Of a DNA stretch of 64,000 nt, positions 12,401 through 20,146 are shown piece by piece. The stretch covers positions 4,361,001-4,425,000 of the forward strand of contig NC_070563.1 of assembly GCF_026914185.1 (NCBI RefSeq). Direction: 5' to 3'. Numbering within the stretch: the stretch's first letter is position 1; each line of letters opens with the position of its first letter. The notes under the pieces are model-generated. The model was not told the DNA's origin. It made no database searches and was given only the letters and a program-made list of their open reading frames with translations. The position numbers and the translations under genes were made by a program. The stretch comes from Puccinia triticina (lineage: Eukaryota; Basidiomycota; Pucciniomycetes; Pucciniales; Pucciniaceae).

Positions 12401-13933
12401 CCAAAGACCTGGAAACAGCTGCTCCGGTCACCTCACAAGAACCGGTGGCTCAAGGCAGCGGATGAAGAGTACCTGTCACTTCTTGGGATGGAGACCTGGC
12501 GCCTCGTCCCCCGGCCCTTAAAGCGGAAGATCATCAAGTCCAAGTGGGTTTTCAAGATAAAACGCCGACCTGACAATACCATTCAGAAGCTCAAGGCAAG
12601 ACTAGTGGCGATGGGGTACACCCAAATTCAGGGTGTGGACTATGGCGAAGTCTTTGCCCCAACCCTCCGACTCGAAACTCTCCGGCTGATTCTCAGTTTG
12701 CTGGCCATCAAGAAATGGAAAGGTCGTCAGGTTGATTTCAAGACGGCTTTCCTCAATGGCCGCCTACAGGAACCTGTCTACATGGAACAACCGCCGGGTT
12801 TCGAAGACCCCCACCATCCGGATTGGGTCTGCGAGGTCCAGCGCTCAATCTACGGCCTCAAGCAATCCCCTCGTGAATGGAACATCGAGTTACATCGCGG
12901 TCTCCTGGACTCCGGTCTCACACAGTCCAGGTACGATCCAACACTTTACTATGCTGTGAAGAATGGATCTTTGGCGGGTGCTGTCACCGTCCATGTAGAT
13001 GATCTGGCAATTGTGGGTGAGCCAGATTTCGTCGACCCGCTAATTGCATCTCTCGGAAAGCGTTTCAAGATCGGAGCGGACGAAGAGCTTCAACATTTCC
13101 TATCGATGAAGATCGAGCGGGATGTGGAGAAGAGCACACTCTACATCTCGCAGGCCCACTACATCTCTGCTCTACAGCAGCGCTTCATAACTGGAACTCC
13201 AATCACGGTCCGCACCCCCACTGACTCGGCATTCAAGGATCTAGTCCCTCGGCATGCGACTGACCCTCCATCGTCGGGCCCGTATCCGCAACTGATAGGA
13301 GCACTGCTGTGGGCCTCCCAGTGCACACGTCCTGACATTGCATTTGCAGTGAACAGGCTTTCCCAATTTCTGCGCGACCCCTCGGAGGCTCACTGGCAGG
13401 CGGCACTTCGTGTGCTCTTTTACCTGGCCTCAACTAAAGAACTTCGACTCCGTCTAGGCGGCTCCCTGACGTGTGCCGGTTTCTCCGACTCCGACTGGGC
13501 AGAGGACAGACATGACAGAAAGTCGACGTCTGCCTACACTTACCGTCTGGGCGATGGGGCCATCTCCTGGAAGTCCCGAAAGCAGGCCACCGTGTCTCTC
13601 TCAAGCACGGAGGCCGAATACAAAGCCCTCTCAGATGCGTGCAAGGAGGGCCTGTGGCTGAGGTACGTCCTGTCTGAACTCAAGCTTCGACCTCAGTCGG
13701 CCATTCCATTGCACGTCGACAATGCCGGGGCGGAGGCTCTGGCCAAAAACCCGGAACATCACACCCGAACTAAACACATTGACGCCCGGTACCATTTCTC
13801 TCGCGAATGCGTCAAGGACGGCAAGATTTCGGTCCTACACGTGTCAACGCGAGACATGTTAGCGGATATGCTCACAAAGCCGCTGTCTAGAGTTCTTCTT
13901 GAAGATCACCGGTCCTGTTTTGGCGTAGTCTGA
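9485..13933 (+). CDS. Copia 2 gag-pol polyprotein (1482 aa)
   Basis: One open frame from ATG 9485. Domains in order: gag (residues about 20-240, MELFAHPALKISGVEALKAP); a CCHC zinc knuckle CTFCNVNGHELSVC (about 246-259); aspartic protease DANLDSGCTNCMTP (about 355-368); integrase with HHCC (HRRLSHIG ... CSICVQSKMH) and DDE core (IHSDVGSFEV, LRSDNGGEYLSNEF, then a Glu near LNGVAERTNRT); a Pro/Ser-rich linker (about 790-940); RT (KWVFKIKRRPDNTIQKLKARLVAMG, active site VHVDDLAIVG); and RNase H (GFSDSDWAEDRHDRKSTSAY, TKHIDARYHF). No stops or frameshifts were seen, and the catalytic residues I can identify are present. It is expected to make capsid, protease, integrase and reverse transcriptase by self-cleavage. 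Confidence 0.95.
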   Translation: MSTSDQTPKAPPPHMELFAHPALKISGVEALKAPGTNSNYLDWAVLLEIHFNVTGVSYIIKPPRSGDKSPRRATFEQDNMAVCSVISRTIESVNLRYIRSFIEDAKGMWDALKEAHQDSSSGGRMYWLRKLTTARMASDDVDAHIDELHSYAERLNAIVTPDKPLTPDDIHATSLLNSLPPDWLPCVSAMMNESQVSSLRIVSALRQESLRRKARLEESQLVESVARAQISGDRKPRPPHNPSLFCTFCNVNGHELSVCENAARILNEHKQGRRSDSSRSYDKPRRHGYRRGRQGSKPQAKAGKTSVVELGGGEQEEDSDYSGSEPDDHQHPARAGNAIALAEHSANSSTTPVRDANLDSGCTNCMTPYQSAVSDIRPDSTPVRLANHSLVSASHRGNAKLPLSSSISVPTLVVPSLHEPLLSIAAMCDAGLTCVFTKDQCDIYRASSITTTGTVVGQGYRKGNLYYLPSNEVKSSSSSSLALSSVDSSLLGFHRRLSHIGLKPLKQLLKTLDIKPTLMNEVDVQRCSICVQSKMHRKSFKSRSAYRCKKPSQLIHSDVGSFEVKSRKGYHYFVTFIDDHSKFVSIYPMKSKSQVFSCFKIFRALFEQDGTHKILALRSDNGGEYLSNEFRSYLEHAGITHEPGPPHSPELNGVAERTNRTVGNLVRCSLLTAGLPKFFWADALRHVSFSLNSVPCRTPAGFKAPNEILGKTLVDLTSLHPFGCLVWYKVPEANWKKLDVKGRSSLLLSYLGDGNGYRLWDLEKRSVVKSRDVLFDELSFPYGSELTTKPSPVLVELPWPLTFSPTQPAPRQPTPSILGPSASIPRLPPLDIPLEPRFDRRLTASIHATPMTPPSPPPPSPLSLSVPPPSPASPISPPPVPHPSPVSAPSSPPLIPPPPPSPAPPPSRLTVQSPAQEPDSTVAQPPASSNSPPTVTARPPSPPARRSGRQRRAPDRYGSWAKAACEDDDVDTPKTWKQLLRSPHKNRWLKAADEEYLSLLGMETWRLVPRPLKRKIIKSKWVFKIKRRPDNTIQKLKARLVAMGYTQIQGVDYGEVFAPTLRLETLRLILSLLAIKKWKGRQVDFKTAFLNGRLQEPVYMEQPPGFEDPHHPDWVCEVQRSIYGLKQSPREWNIELHRGLLDSGLTQSRYDPTLYYAVKNGSLAGAVTVHVDDLAIVGEPDFVDPLIASLGKRFKIGADEELQHFLSMKIERDVEKSTLYISQAHYISALQQRFITGTPITVRTPTDSAFKDLVPRHATDPPSSGPYPQLIGALLWASQCTRPDIAFAVNRLSQFLRDPSEAHWQAALRVLFYLASTKELRLRLGGSLTCAGFSDSDWAEDRHDRKSTSAYTYRLGDGAISWKSRKQATVSLSSTEAEYKALSDACKEGLWLRYVLSELKLRPQSAIPLHVDNAGAEALAKNPEHHTRTKHIDARYHFSRECVKDGKISVLHVSTRDMLADMLTKPLSRVLLEDHRSCFGVV

Positions 13934-14019
13934 ATTTCCTTCTTTCTTTTATCTTCAATCCTCCTTTTTTTCTTTTTGTTTTTCTCTTTTCTTTTTCTCA
14001 GGTTCTCAGCAAGGGGGGG

Positions 14020-14335
14020 TGTTGAGGTGTAGGTTTGTGTGTTTCTTTCCTTTTCTCCTTTTTTTTCTGCTTCCAACCTGTCATCTCTCTTTCACATTCT
14101 GTGACATGTATGTAGTGTAGTCACCTGAGCAGCAGACTCGTGGAAGGCTCTCTTCCTCATCCTTCCACGAACTCACCGCATCTGTGTTCTGCTGTTCAGG
14201 TGAGCTTTTTCTTTTCTCTCTTTGTTTTTCTTCCTTTGTTCTTTCCTCTCTTCTGTTTTGTTTCTGAAATGAATCATCCTTCCACGAACTCACCGCATCT
14301 GTGTTCTGCTGTTCAGAGGATGATTCATCTCATCA
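14020..14335 (+). repeat. 3' LTR of Copia 2
   Basis: 316 bp, begins TGTTGAGGTGTAGG after the G-tract at 14013-14019 and ends CATCTCATCA before the ACTGT duplicate. No difference from the 5' LTR was seen by eye. Confidence 0.93.
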
Positions 14336-14340
14336 ACTGT

Positions 14341-15456
14341 CTCAAGCTCCAGAAGGCGATCTATGGTTTAAAACAAGCTCCCAGGGTATGGTACCCCGAA
14401 CTCAAAACGTTCTTTGATTCCATCAAGTTTCGTCCAAGTCCGGCAGATCCGTGCCTATTCACATCACAAGTAGATGGCTGGGAGTGCTTTGTGCATGTCT
14501 ACGTCGACAACATGATCATCATAAGTCATGACGTCAATTGGTTCAAGAAGCTCATCTCCGCGAGGTTCCGCATGGAGGACTTGGGTGAGGCAAAACATAT
14601 CCTTGGTATCAAAATCACTCAACCGTCAAGAGCCAGCATTCTTCTGAGTCAGGAAGTCTACATGCAGTCAATTCTGGACAACTACGGCTTCAGGGATTGT
14701 CGCACTACATCCACTCCCATGCGGCAGAACACTCGTCTTGTCAAATGCTCCGACGCCGAGCATCAATCTTTCCTGCAATTGCAAGTCAACTACCGTGAAG
14801 CGCTCGGACTTCTCAACTATCTATCAGTTTCCACTCGACCTGACATTTCTTTCACGGTGTCCCAGTTATTGCAACACCTTGAAAAGCCGGGCATCACTCA
14901 CTGGAAGGCTGTTCAGCATCTTCTTCGCTATCTAGCCGGAACCAAGTCGCACGGTATTTTGCTTCAAGGGACAAAAAATCTTGATGATATCTTGGTTTAC
15001 ACAGACGCAGACTTTGCTAATTGTACGGACAATCAACGGTCTTATTCAGGCTACATCACTTTACTTGGCGGTAATCTTCTCTCCTGGCGCTCCAAGAAAC
15101 AGCAAACTGTCTCAACATCAACAACCAAGGCTGAATATCGAGCACTTTTTGAAGGTGTGCAAGAATCAGTCTGGCTCAAGTACCTCTTCTCCAGTCTATC
15201 GGTCCCAATCAAAAACAAGTTTGAAATCTTTGTTGACAACCAGAGCGCAATTGCTCTGGCAACAAATCCTATATTTCAACAACGGTCTAAACATATTGAC
15301 ATTATCTACCATTGGCTATGTGAAATACATGACACCGGCCTCATTCACATCAACTACGTATCTACTCACAAAATGAAGGCCGACATGTGCACAAAGGCAC
15401 TGGGAAGACAAAAGCACAACAGTATCATCGCCAATCTCCGGGTTCAACGGCAATGA
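14341..15456 (+). pseudogene. Copia 1 RT/RNase H, 3' part
   Basis: The sense resumes after the Copia 2 target site as LKLQKAIYGLKQAPRVW. The RT active-site box follows (VYVDNMIIIS, about 14500-14523, YVDN instead of the usual YVDD). Then come KHILGIKI, LNYLSVSTRPDISF and the RNase H motifs YTDADFANCTD, RSKKQQTVSTSTTKAEYRAL and KHIDIIYHW, ending with a stop at 15454-15456. The stretch stays open. An ORF that appears to start upstream at 14140 is an artificial fusion with Copia 2 LTR sequence. The Asp-to-Asn change in the YVDD box would inactivate the polymerase. Confidence 0.88.
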
Positions 15457-15467
15457 GAGAGGGGGGG

Positions 15468-16049
15468 TATTGAGGCACTTAGCCGTGCAGGTGCTCGGGC
15501 ACGTGACTGCGGACCAAACCTAGTTGATGATAGTTCTTAAACCTAACTGCGTTGTATATAGTCCATTCTTGTTTCACTTCATTGTACTCTATTCATCTCA
15601 GTTAGTTCTTCGGTCATCAACTCATCATCATTCCTCACTTGGTCTTTGCCCGCAGGTATGCCTCTTTAATTTCTCTCATAGTGTTGTACCTGTATTCTTA
15701 TCACACCAGTGCCGTCTTCATTAGGTGTGCCTCCACCTGTGCTCAGTCTCTTAGTTCGCGTAGCTCACAGCACCATCGCTGTCTCTCCAGGTTAGTATAG
15801 TTTTCATCATGCTTTGTTGTATTTCATCATTCATCTCAGTTAGTTCTTCGGTCATCAACTCATCATCATTCGTCACTTGGTCTTTGCCCGCAGGTGTGCC
15901 TCCACCTGTGCTCAGTCTCTTAGTTCACGTAGCTCACAGCACCATTGCTGTCTCTCCAGGTGTGCCTCCACCTGTGCTCAGTCTCTTAGTTCGCGTAGCT
16001 CACAGCACCATTGCTGTCTCTCCAGTGTCCCACACCTTGTCATCCATTA
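15468..16049 (+). repeat. 3' LTR of Copia 1
   Basis: 582 bp, starting TATTGAGGCAC after the purine tract and ending CATCCATTA before CTTCC. Scattered substitutions against the 5' copy are visible, for example GTGCAGGTGCTCGG here against GTGCGGGTGCTTGG there. Confidence 0.92.
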
Positions 16050-16453
16050 CTTCCAGCCTTGGGGTAACCCAAGAGATCCGTCTATCCTCTGTGAAGTTCA
16101 TGATATGCCCGATCCTGGCCCTCAAAAGACAAATCCGGGATGCTGCTGGGTAGTACACTTTGCTGTTTGGGTACTGGGACGCCAGGACAAGAGTCCACAT
16201 CACCAAGTCCGCCGCAAACTGTGCTTTAACCCAGTTCTGGAACAAAAACGGCTGCACCGGGATCTCCGGGCATTCCTTTAGAGTAGGAGGGTCTTTCTTC
16301 CACGCAACCAGCGTCCGCAAGGAGGATCTCTGCTGGCTCGGCCGGTGGGAATCAGATTGCTACAAGTTGTACCTCAGAGAGTACTCCGACGAGGAAAACT
16401 TGGAGACTAGCAACGTCCTCCGGGAATTTCAGAGATGCTGGGCAACCTGATCT

Positions 16454-16892
16454 CCCCTCTCTGTTTGAAGCAATCTAATCCCCCCGTCAGCAATCTTGCT
16501 GTACCAACCACGCGCCACCAATTGGGTAGGAGCAGAATCCAGTTAGGCACCCCGCTCCAAGATCTCCCAAGCCGGAGTAATGGGTCTAGCGCCTTTACCC
16601 TCACACCCTCCGGGGCTTTCTGCTCCAGGAGGATCCGGTCCGCTGCCTTCTCCTCCCTTGGGGACTTCTCCCTGACAAATGATCGGGGATCATTTGATCA
16701 ATCCTCCCCTGACCCACACACAAGATTCTGGGGAATTCACACCAGGAAAAAAAGTAGTCACTTGATGGCAAGTGAAATGATGCAGCTTTGTTTTCGGCTC
16801 CAACACTGCTCCAGTGCTGCTCCTCTCCACCAGCACATCTAGGGATCACATGACAGGTCTCAGGATCAAAGCACTCAATGTGAAAAAAGCAG
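16454..16892. other. No gene recognised downstream of the DIRS recombinase
   Basis: Short overlapping open frames occur on both strands but none shows a domain or codon bias. A GATCATTTGATC-type palindrome is visible near 16680. It may be the DIRS 3' non-coding end, although no terminal repeat was identified. Confidence 0.4.
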
Positions 16893-17047
16893 ATGATGCT
16901 CAGCTTTGGCCCTGGCCCAGCTGATGCTCAGCTTTTACCCTGACTCAGCTGATGCTCAGTTTTTTACCTGGCCCAGCTGATGCTCAGCTTTGGCACCAGC
17001 CACCTGATGCTCAGCTTTGGCACCAGCCACCTGATGATCATCTTTGG

Positions 17048-17936
17048 TAGAGATGTCCCCGGCAAAACCGTTGCAGGTACCTGCTATCCGCTGGCAGGTA
17101 CCCGCCACGGCCGGCGGGTACCCGCCAGCGGGTGCGGGTGTCTGAGATTCCGGGAAAAAGTGGGCGGGTACCCGGATAATTCAACCCACACCCGCCCGCA
17201 CCCGCCCACCGCTTCAACCGGAAGGCCTGATCCCTTCAACCGGAAGGCCTGATCCCTTCCGGTTGCCAAGGTTTTACAGCCTTGGCAGCCAGAAAAACCC
17301 ACCTGGTCGCCGAGGACACACAACCTCATCTACCAGGAGGGATTCCTTCTGGTCACCGGGGCTGTATCTCGGCGACCAGAAGGAAAAAATCCACCCGGTC
17401 GCAGAGGTTACAAAACCTCGGCGACCAGGAGGATACTATCTTGGTCACAAAGTTTGTAAAACCTCGGCGACCAAGAGGAAATAGTCCTGGTCGCAGAGTT
17501 TAAATAACCTCAGCGCGCGACCAGCAGGTAACCTCCTGGTTGCAGAGGTTACCTCGCCGACCAGAAGGTAACCTCTTGGTCGCCAAGGTTACCTCGGCAA
17601 ACAGAAGACAACCTCCTGGTCGCTGTACCTTGGCGACCAGAAGGAAACCTCCTGGTTTTCAAAGTTACCTTGGCAAACAGAAGAAAACCTCCTGGTTGCA
17701 GAGGTCTTATTGCAACCATAACAGCTTCCTTTTGGTCGCCGAGGTCATCCCTCTTCGACCGAAAGGGGCCCCTTCCGGTCGCCAAGATGAGTTTCAAGGA
17801 GCGGGTATCCGCGGATATCCGCGCAGGTACCCGCCCAGGCTGGCGGGTACCGGCCAACGAGTGCGGATGCGGGTACGGATGTCCGGATCCAGTCAAAACA
17901 GGCCGCGGGTACCTGGGTGTGACGGAGCCGTCTCTA
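17048..17936. mobile_element. hAT-like non-autonomous element (889 bp), TSD ATCTTTGG
   Basis: The block interrupts the AGCTGA array. The 8-bp duplication ATCTTTGG lies at 17040-17047 and 17937-17944. The ends are TAGAGATG on the left and, inverted, TAGAGACG on the right, in line with hAT termini. Both subterminal regions are rich in GGGTACCC and CGCGGATATCCGCG type palindromes (17085-17240, 17805-17930). The middle (17260-17790) is an array of GGTCGCCGAGG/CCTCGGCGACC hairpins. It contains no transposase. Confidence 0.85.
17260..17790. repeat. GGTCGCC/GGCGACC hairpin array inside the hAT-like element
   Basis: Around a dozen copies of CCTCGGCGACCAG and its reverse complement CTGGTCGCCGAGG alternate, with spacers such as GTTACCTC, AAACCTCC and AAGGAAA. 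Adjacent copies can pair into stem-loops. Individual copies have drifted, so the array is not freshly amplified. Confidence 0.75.
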
Positions 17937-18372
17937 ATCTTTGGCCCTGGCACAGCTGATGCTCAGCCTTGTCAGTTGCTCAGCTGATGCTCAGCTTTGG
18001 CCCTAGCCTAGCTGAATTTCAGCTCTGGTCCTGTCCCAGCTGATTCCCATCTTTTTCCTTGGCCTGGCTCAGCTGATACTCAGCAAGCTGAGAATCAGCT
18101 GGCCAGCTGGCCCAGGAATGTTTCAAAGCTGAGCATAAGCTGGGACAGGACTAGGAAAAGGCTGAGCAAGGACTGTTACAAAGATGAGCATCAGCTGAGC
18201 CAGGAATATTACAAAGCTGAGCATCACCTGGGCAAGGATTGGTCAAAAGGCTTTATTCCAATTCTGAGAGTGAGATGCGTGAAAAAGCTGAGTATGAGCT
18301 GGGCAAAAAAGCTGAGTATGAGCTAGGTACCAAAGCTGAGTATCAGCTGGACAGAACTGAGGATCAGTTGGG

Positions 18373-20146
18373 CTCATCAAAAACTGAACAGGACCTCCTT
18401 GGTAAATTTTGGAAGTTGAGGAGATGGTTGGGAGATTGGGGTAGGTAGTGGATTGATATTGGATAGGTGGTGGGTAGCTGGCTGGAGCTGGTGTGATGTC
18501 ACTTCTCATCAACTGACTATTTTATTTTCCTGGTGTCACTCCCTGACTTCTGGGGCTCTCTCTATGTGAGCAGTAAAACTGTGACAACTAGACAAAGCCA
18601 GGCAGGGACCCTGCGGGACCTGCCGCAGCTGCGGCCTGGCCCACCGCCTGGCGGCGAGGATGCGTGGAGAACCCTTGGGTGAACCCACACAGGCCCCCAC
18701 AGCGGAGAACCCCTTCTCCTGCTAAACCTCCCCGCGGCGTCTAACTTAACAAAGTCCCTCTATTTGAGGGGGGACGCTGTCCCGCAGGGACCCTCCGAAG
18801 GAGGGACTTACACCCAATGTCCAAGTTTGGGCTGACAGAATCAGAATTATGTTGTTTTTCAAGCGTTTCTGGCTTCACCCTTTCCCATTGGGCAGCAAAG
18901 GTTTGGGGGAACAAAAGATTCCCAAGATCAAGGAGAATCTCCCCAAATTTTTCTGAATTTTTTGAGGCCTTCAGAACCCCTCAGATCTATTTTTTGTGAC
19001 TATCTGTGGTCTGCTTCATCCTATATTACAAAGTTCACACCGTACAGAATCCAAAACTCATGATGTTACAAGGGACACTGCACATCAAGAAGACAGGTTG
19101 GGGATAGGTGGGTATAGTACATGGATAAAGAAGACTTTGGTCATCATGGAAATCCAAACAATAATGAAATTGGACAGGAAATGGATGGGTGAGAGCAGTT
19201 TTAAAGTCCCCACCAAAAAGCCAAATGCTGTCAGCCTGTAAGTCCGTTTAGCGCGTAAGTCCCTCCCTCCGGTCGGTGCAAGTTTTACCACTCCACCTGT
19301 AGGAGGGTGGGACTTAGTTAAGTTAGCCGCGGCGTCCAGGTTAAAAATGGACGCGGAAGTGGTTCGTGTCTCCAAGAATGCACGAAGAGCAGCCAGCACG
19401 ATATTCCACGACCATCAGGGAGTACCCGGGCCCCTCATGCCGAGTGATGTGGATTGCTTTCAATCACTCGATAAAATCGAATAACGAACCTGATCATCGT
19501 AGGACATGAAGGGGCGCTGCGGTCAACCAGGCCCTCTAAACACGGGACCTTAATAGGCTTTAAATGGGTTGTCTTTGGCCGTCTTATGATATGCTCAAAA
19601 AAAAATTCAAACTTCATCTTGGAAATTGCGAAACGGGTCATCTGTACCACGATACAAAGTGATATTCCTTTGTATTTATGTGAATGTATGCACCCCAAAC
19701 TGTGATTGATTTGGCCCTTTCAAAGTCAGAAGCTTTCGGATCTTCCCGGCTCTGAAGGGAGCACAGGAGTGGAGATGAGGTGGGCTTTTGGATATCAGCA
19801 CCTTTGGGGTGTCGATGTACAAATTTGGCAAAAGGATGTTGTCTGAAGAGGTCGCGGGAGATCTCACCTTGTTGCAACAAGGATCAATGCAATCAGCCAG
19901 ATGTGTGCCGATAAATTTGGCGACAGTTTGGTGAGGCTCACAGAGGCTCACCCCCCCCCCCCCCCCCCTTTAACCCTAATGCCCATATACGGGTTGCCCT
20001 TCGTTTCTTATAAGAACCCACATGCGGCATCAGTGCTAATTTGCTTTTCGAAGGCATCAAGTTCAGTAAGCCTTTGTCGATTAGATTGCTTTGAATTTTT
20101 GCAGACTTCATTCTTTGGTTGCGAATACCCCGGATACTTAATCGCC
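18373..20146. other. Intergenic region with dispersed hairpin repeats and a C18 tract
   Basis: No supported gene. A repeat of about 71 bp at 18742-18812 (AGTCCCTC...GAGGGACT, with an inner GACGCTGTCCCGCAGGGACC hairpin) recurs at 54366-54443 and 60919-60988, and a variant lies at 19238-19332. A run of 18 C residues occupies 19951-19968, upstream of the gene at 20147. A long minus-strand shadow frame lies at 19435-19951 but shows nothing recognisable. Confidence 0.5.
18742..18812 (-). repeat. Dispersed hairpin repeat, copy 1
   Basis: The reverse complement matches 54366-54443 closely (AAGTCCCTCCTTCGGAGGGTCCCTGCGGGAC...). The unit consists of nested palindromes: CTCCTTCGGAG, GTCCCGCAGGGAC and an outer AGTCCCTC/GAGGGACT. 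A diverged relative is at 19238-19332. Confidence 0.7.

Larger units (their letters stand above)
9069..14335 (+). mobile_element. Copia retrotransposon 2, apparently intact, TSD ACTGT
   Basis: 316-bp LTRs (9069-9384 and 14020-14335) begin TGTTGAGG and end CTCATCA. They give identical translated shadow ORFs, and I saw no difference between them. The 5-bp duplication ACTGT is at 9064-9068 and 14336-14340, inside the RT of Copia 1. A primer-binding site follows the left LTR, a single uninterrupted polyprotein fills the interior, and a G-rich tract (14013-14019) precedes the right LTR. All the parts expected for autonomous transposition are present. It is the youngest layer of the nest. Confidence 0.95.
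4614..16049 (+). mobile_element. Copia retrotransposon 1 (older), TSD CTTCC, interrupted by Copia 2
   Basis: Both LTRs are 582 bp (4614-5195 and 15468-16049) and start TATTGAGGCAC. The 5-bp duplication CTTCC lies at 4609-4613 and 16050-16054 inside the DIRS recombinase. A primer-binding site directly follows the 5' LTR at 5196 and a purine tract (GAGAGAGGGGGGG, 15455-15467) precedes the 3' LTR. Pol reads gag-protease-integrase-RT-RNase H in Copia order. Without Copia 2 it would be about 6.2 kb. The two LTRs differ at scattered positions, so it is older than the inner element. Confidence 0.93.
3531..16443 (+). pseudogene. DIRS tyrosine recombinase, split by a MITE and by the Copia nest
   Basis: The ORF begins with ATG at 3531 (MSSADLLDGLTALAKQG). 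The sense runs to TPFH (3716), skips the MITE 3717-4136, resumes as LPLSAKDMYDFCYWAG, passes KNKVSTLLKSSAYIDA and WGLGRLGELT (the region of the first catalytic Arg), and reaches GAKTS at 4613. After the Copia nest it resumes at 16055 as SLGVTQEIRL, then GYWDARTRVHITKSAANCA, the HxxR box GHSFRVGG (about 16265-16290), CWLGRW, and a Tyr-containing YKLYLREY. A TAG at 16151 and frame changes near 4.2 kb disable it. In this family the enzyme recombines the circular cDNA into the genome. Confidence 0.8.
1..16453 (+). mobile_element. DIRS-like tyrosine-recombinase retrotransposon, decayed, left end outside window
   Basis: Three coding blocks lie in DIRS order on the plus strand: a gag-like block (about 99-780), reverse transcriptase/RNase H (about 1330-3296) and a tyrosine recombinase (3531-4613, resuming 16050-16443). 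DIRS elements integrate through the recombinase rather than a DDE integrase, and no integrase is seen here. The element is broken by two small TIR elements and by the Copia nest at 4614-16049. Deleting each insertion plus one target-site copy rejoins the protein sense at that point. Many stop codons and Arg-to-Cys or Asp-to-Asn type changes show it is dead. Inverted or split direct terminal repeats were not found, so the outer limits are uncertain. Confidence 0.8.
16893..18372. repeat. AGCTGATGCTCAGCT hairpin array, split by a hAT-like element
   Basis: Copies of CAGCTGATGCTCAGCTTTGG run at 16893-17039 and 17945-18060. From about 18075 the same unit appears in the opposite orientation (GCTGAGCATCAGCTGAGCCAGG and variants) to about 18372. 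Each unit is itself a short palindrome (AGCTGA...TCAGCT), and the array as a whole is mirrored around about 18085-18095. No coding function is seen. Confidence 0.8.

Noticed and set aside
14140..14340. Long ORF 14140-15456 as one protein beginning MEGSLPHPSTNS
   Set aside because: Its first 66 codons are Copia 2 LTR sequence that happens to be in frame with the resumed Copia 1 RT; the identical stretch occurs in the other LTR at 9189.
17263..17987. ORFs of 73-139 aa over the GGTCGCC array
   Set aside because: Repeat-derived frames occur in several phases and on both strands; they follow the hairpin period rather than protein constraint.
19951..19980. Telomere end or internal telomeric repeat
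   Set aside because: Only one TAACCCTAA-like word follows the C-tract; there is no tandem array.
19901..20146. Upstream ATG at 19901 as the start of the 20-kb gene
   Set aside because: It would put the poly-C tract in the coding sequence as a run of prolines and has a poorer context than the ATG at 20147; kept only as an open-frame possibility.
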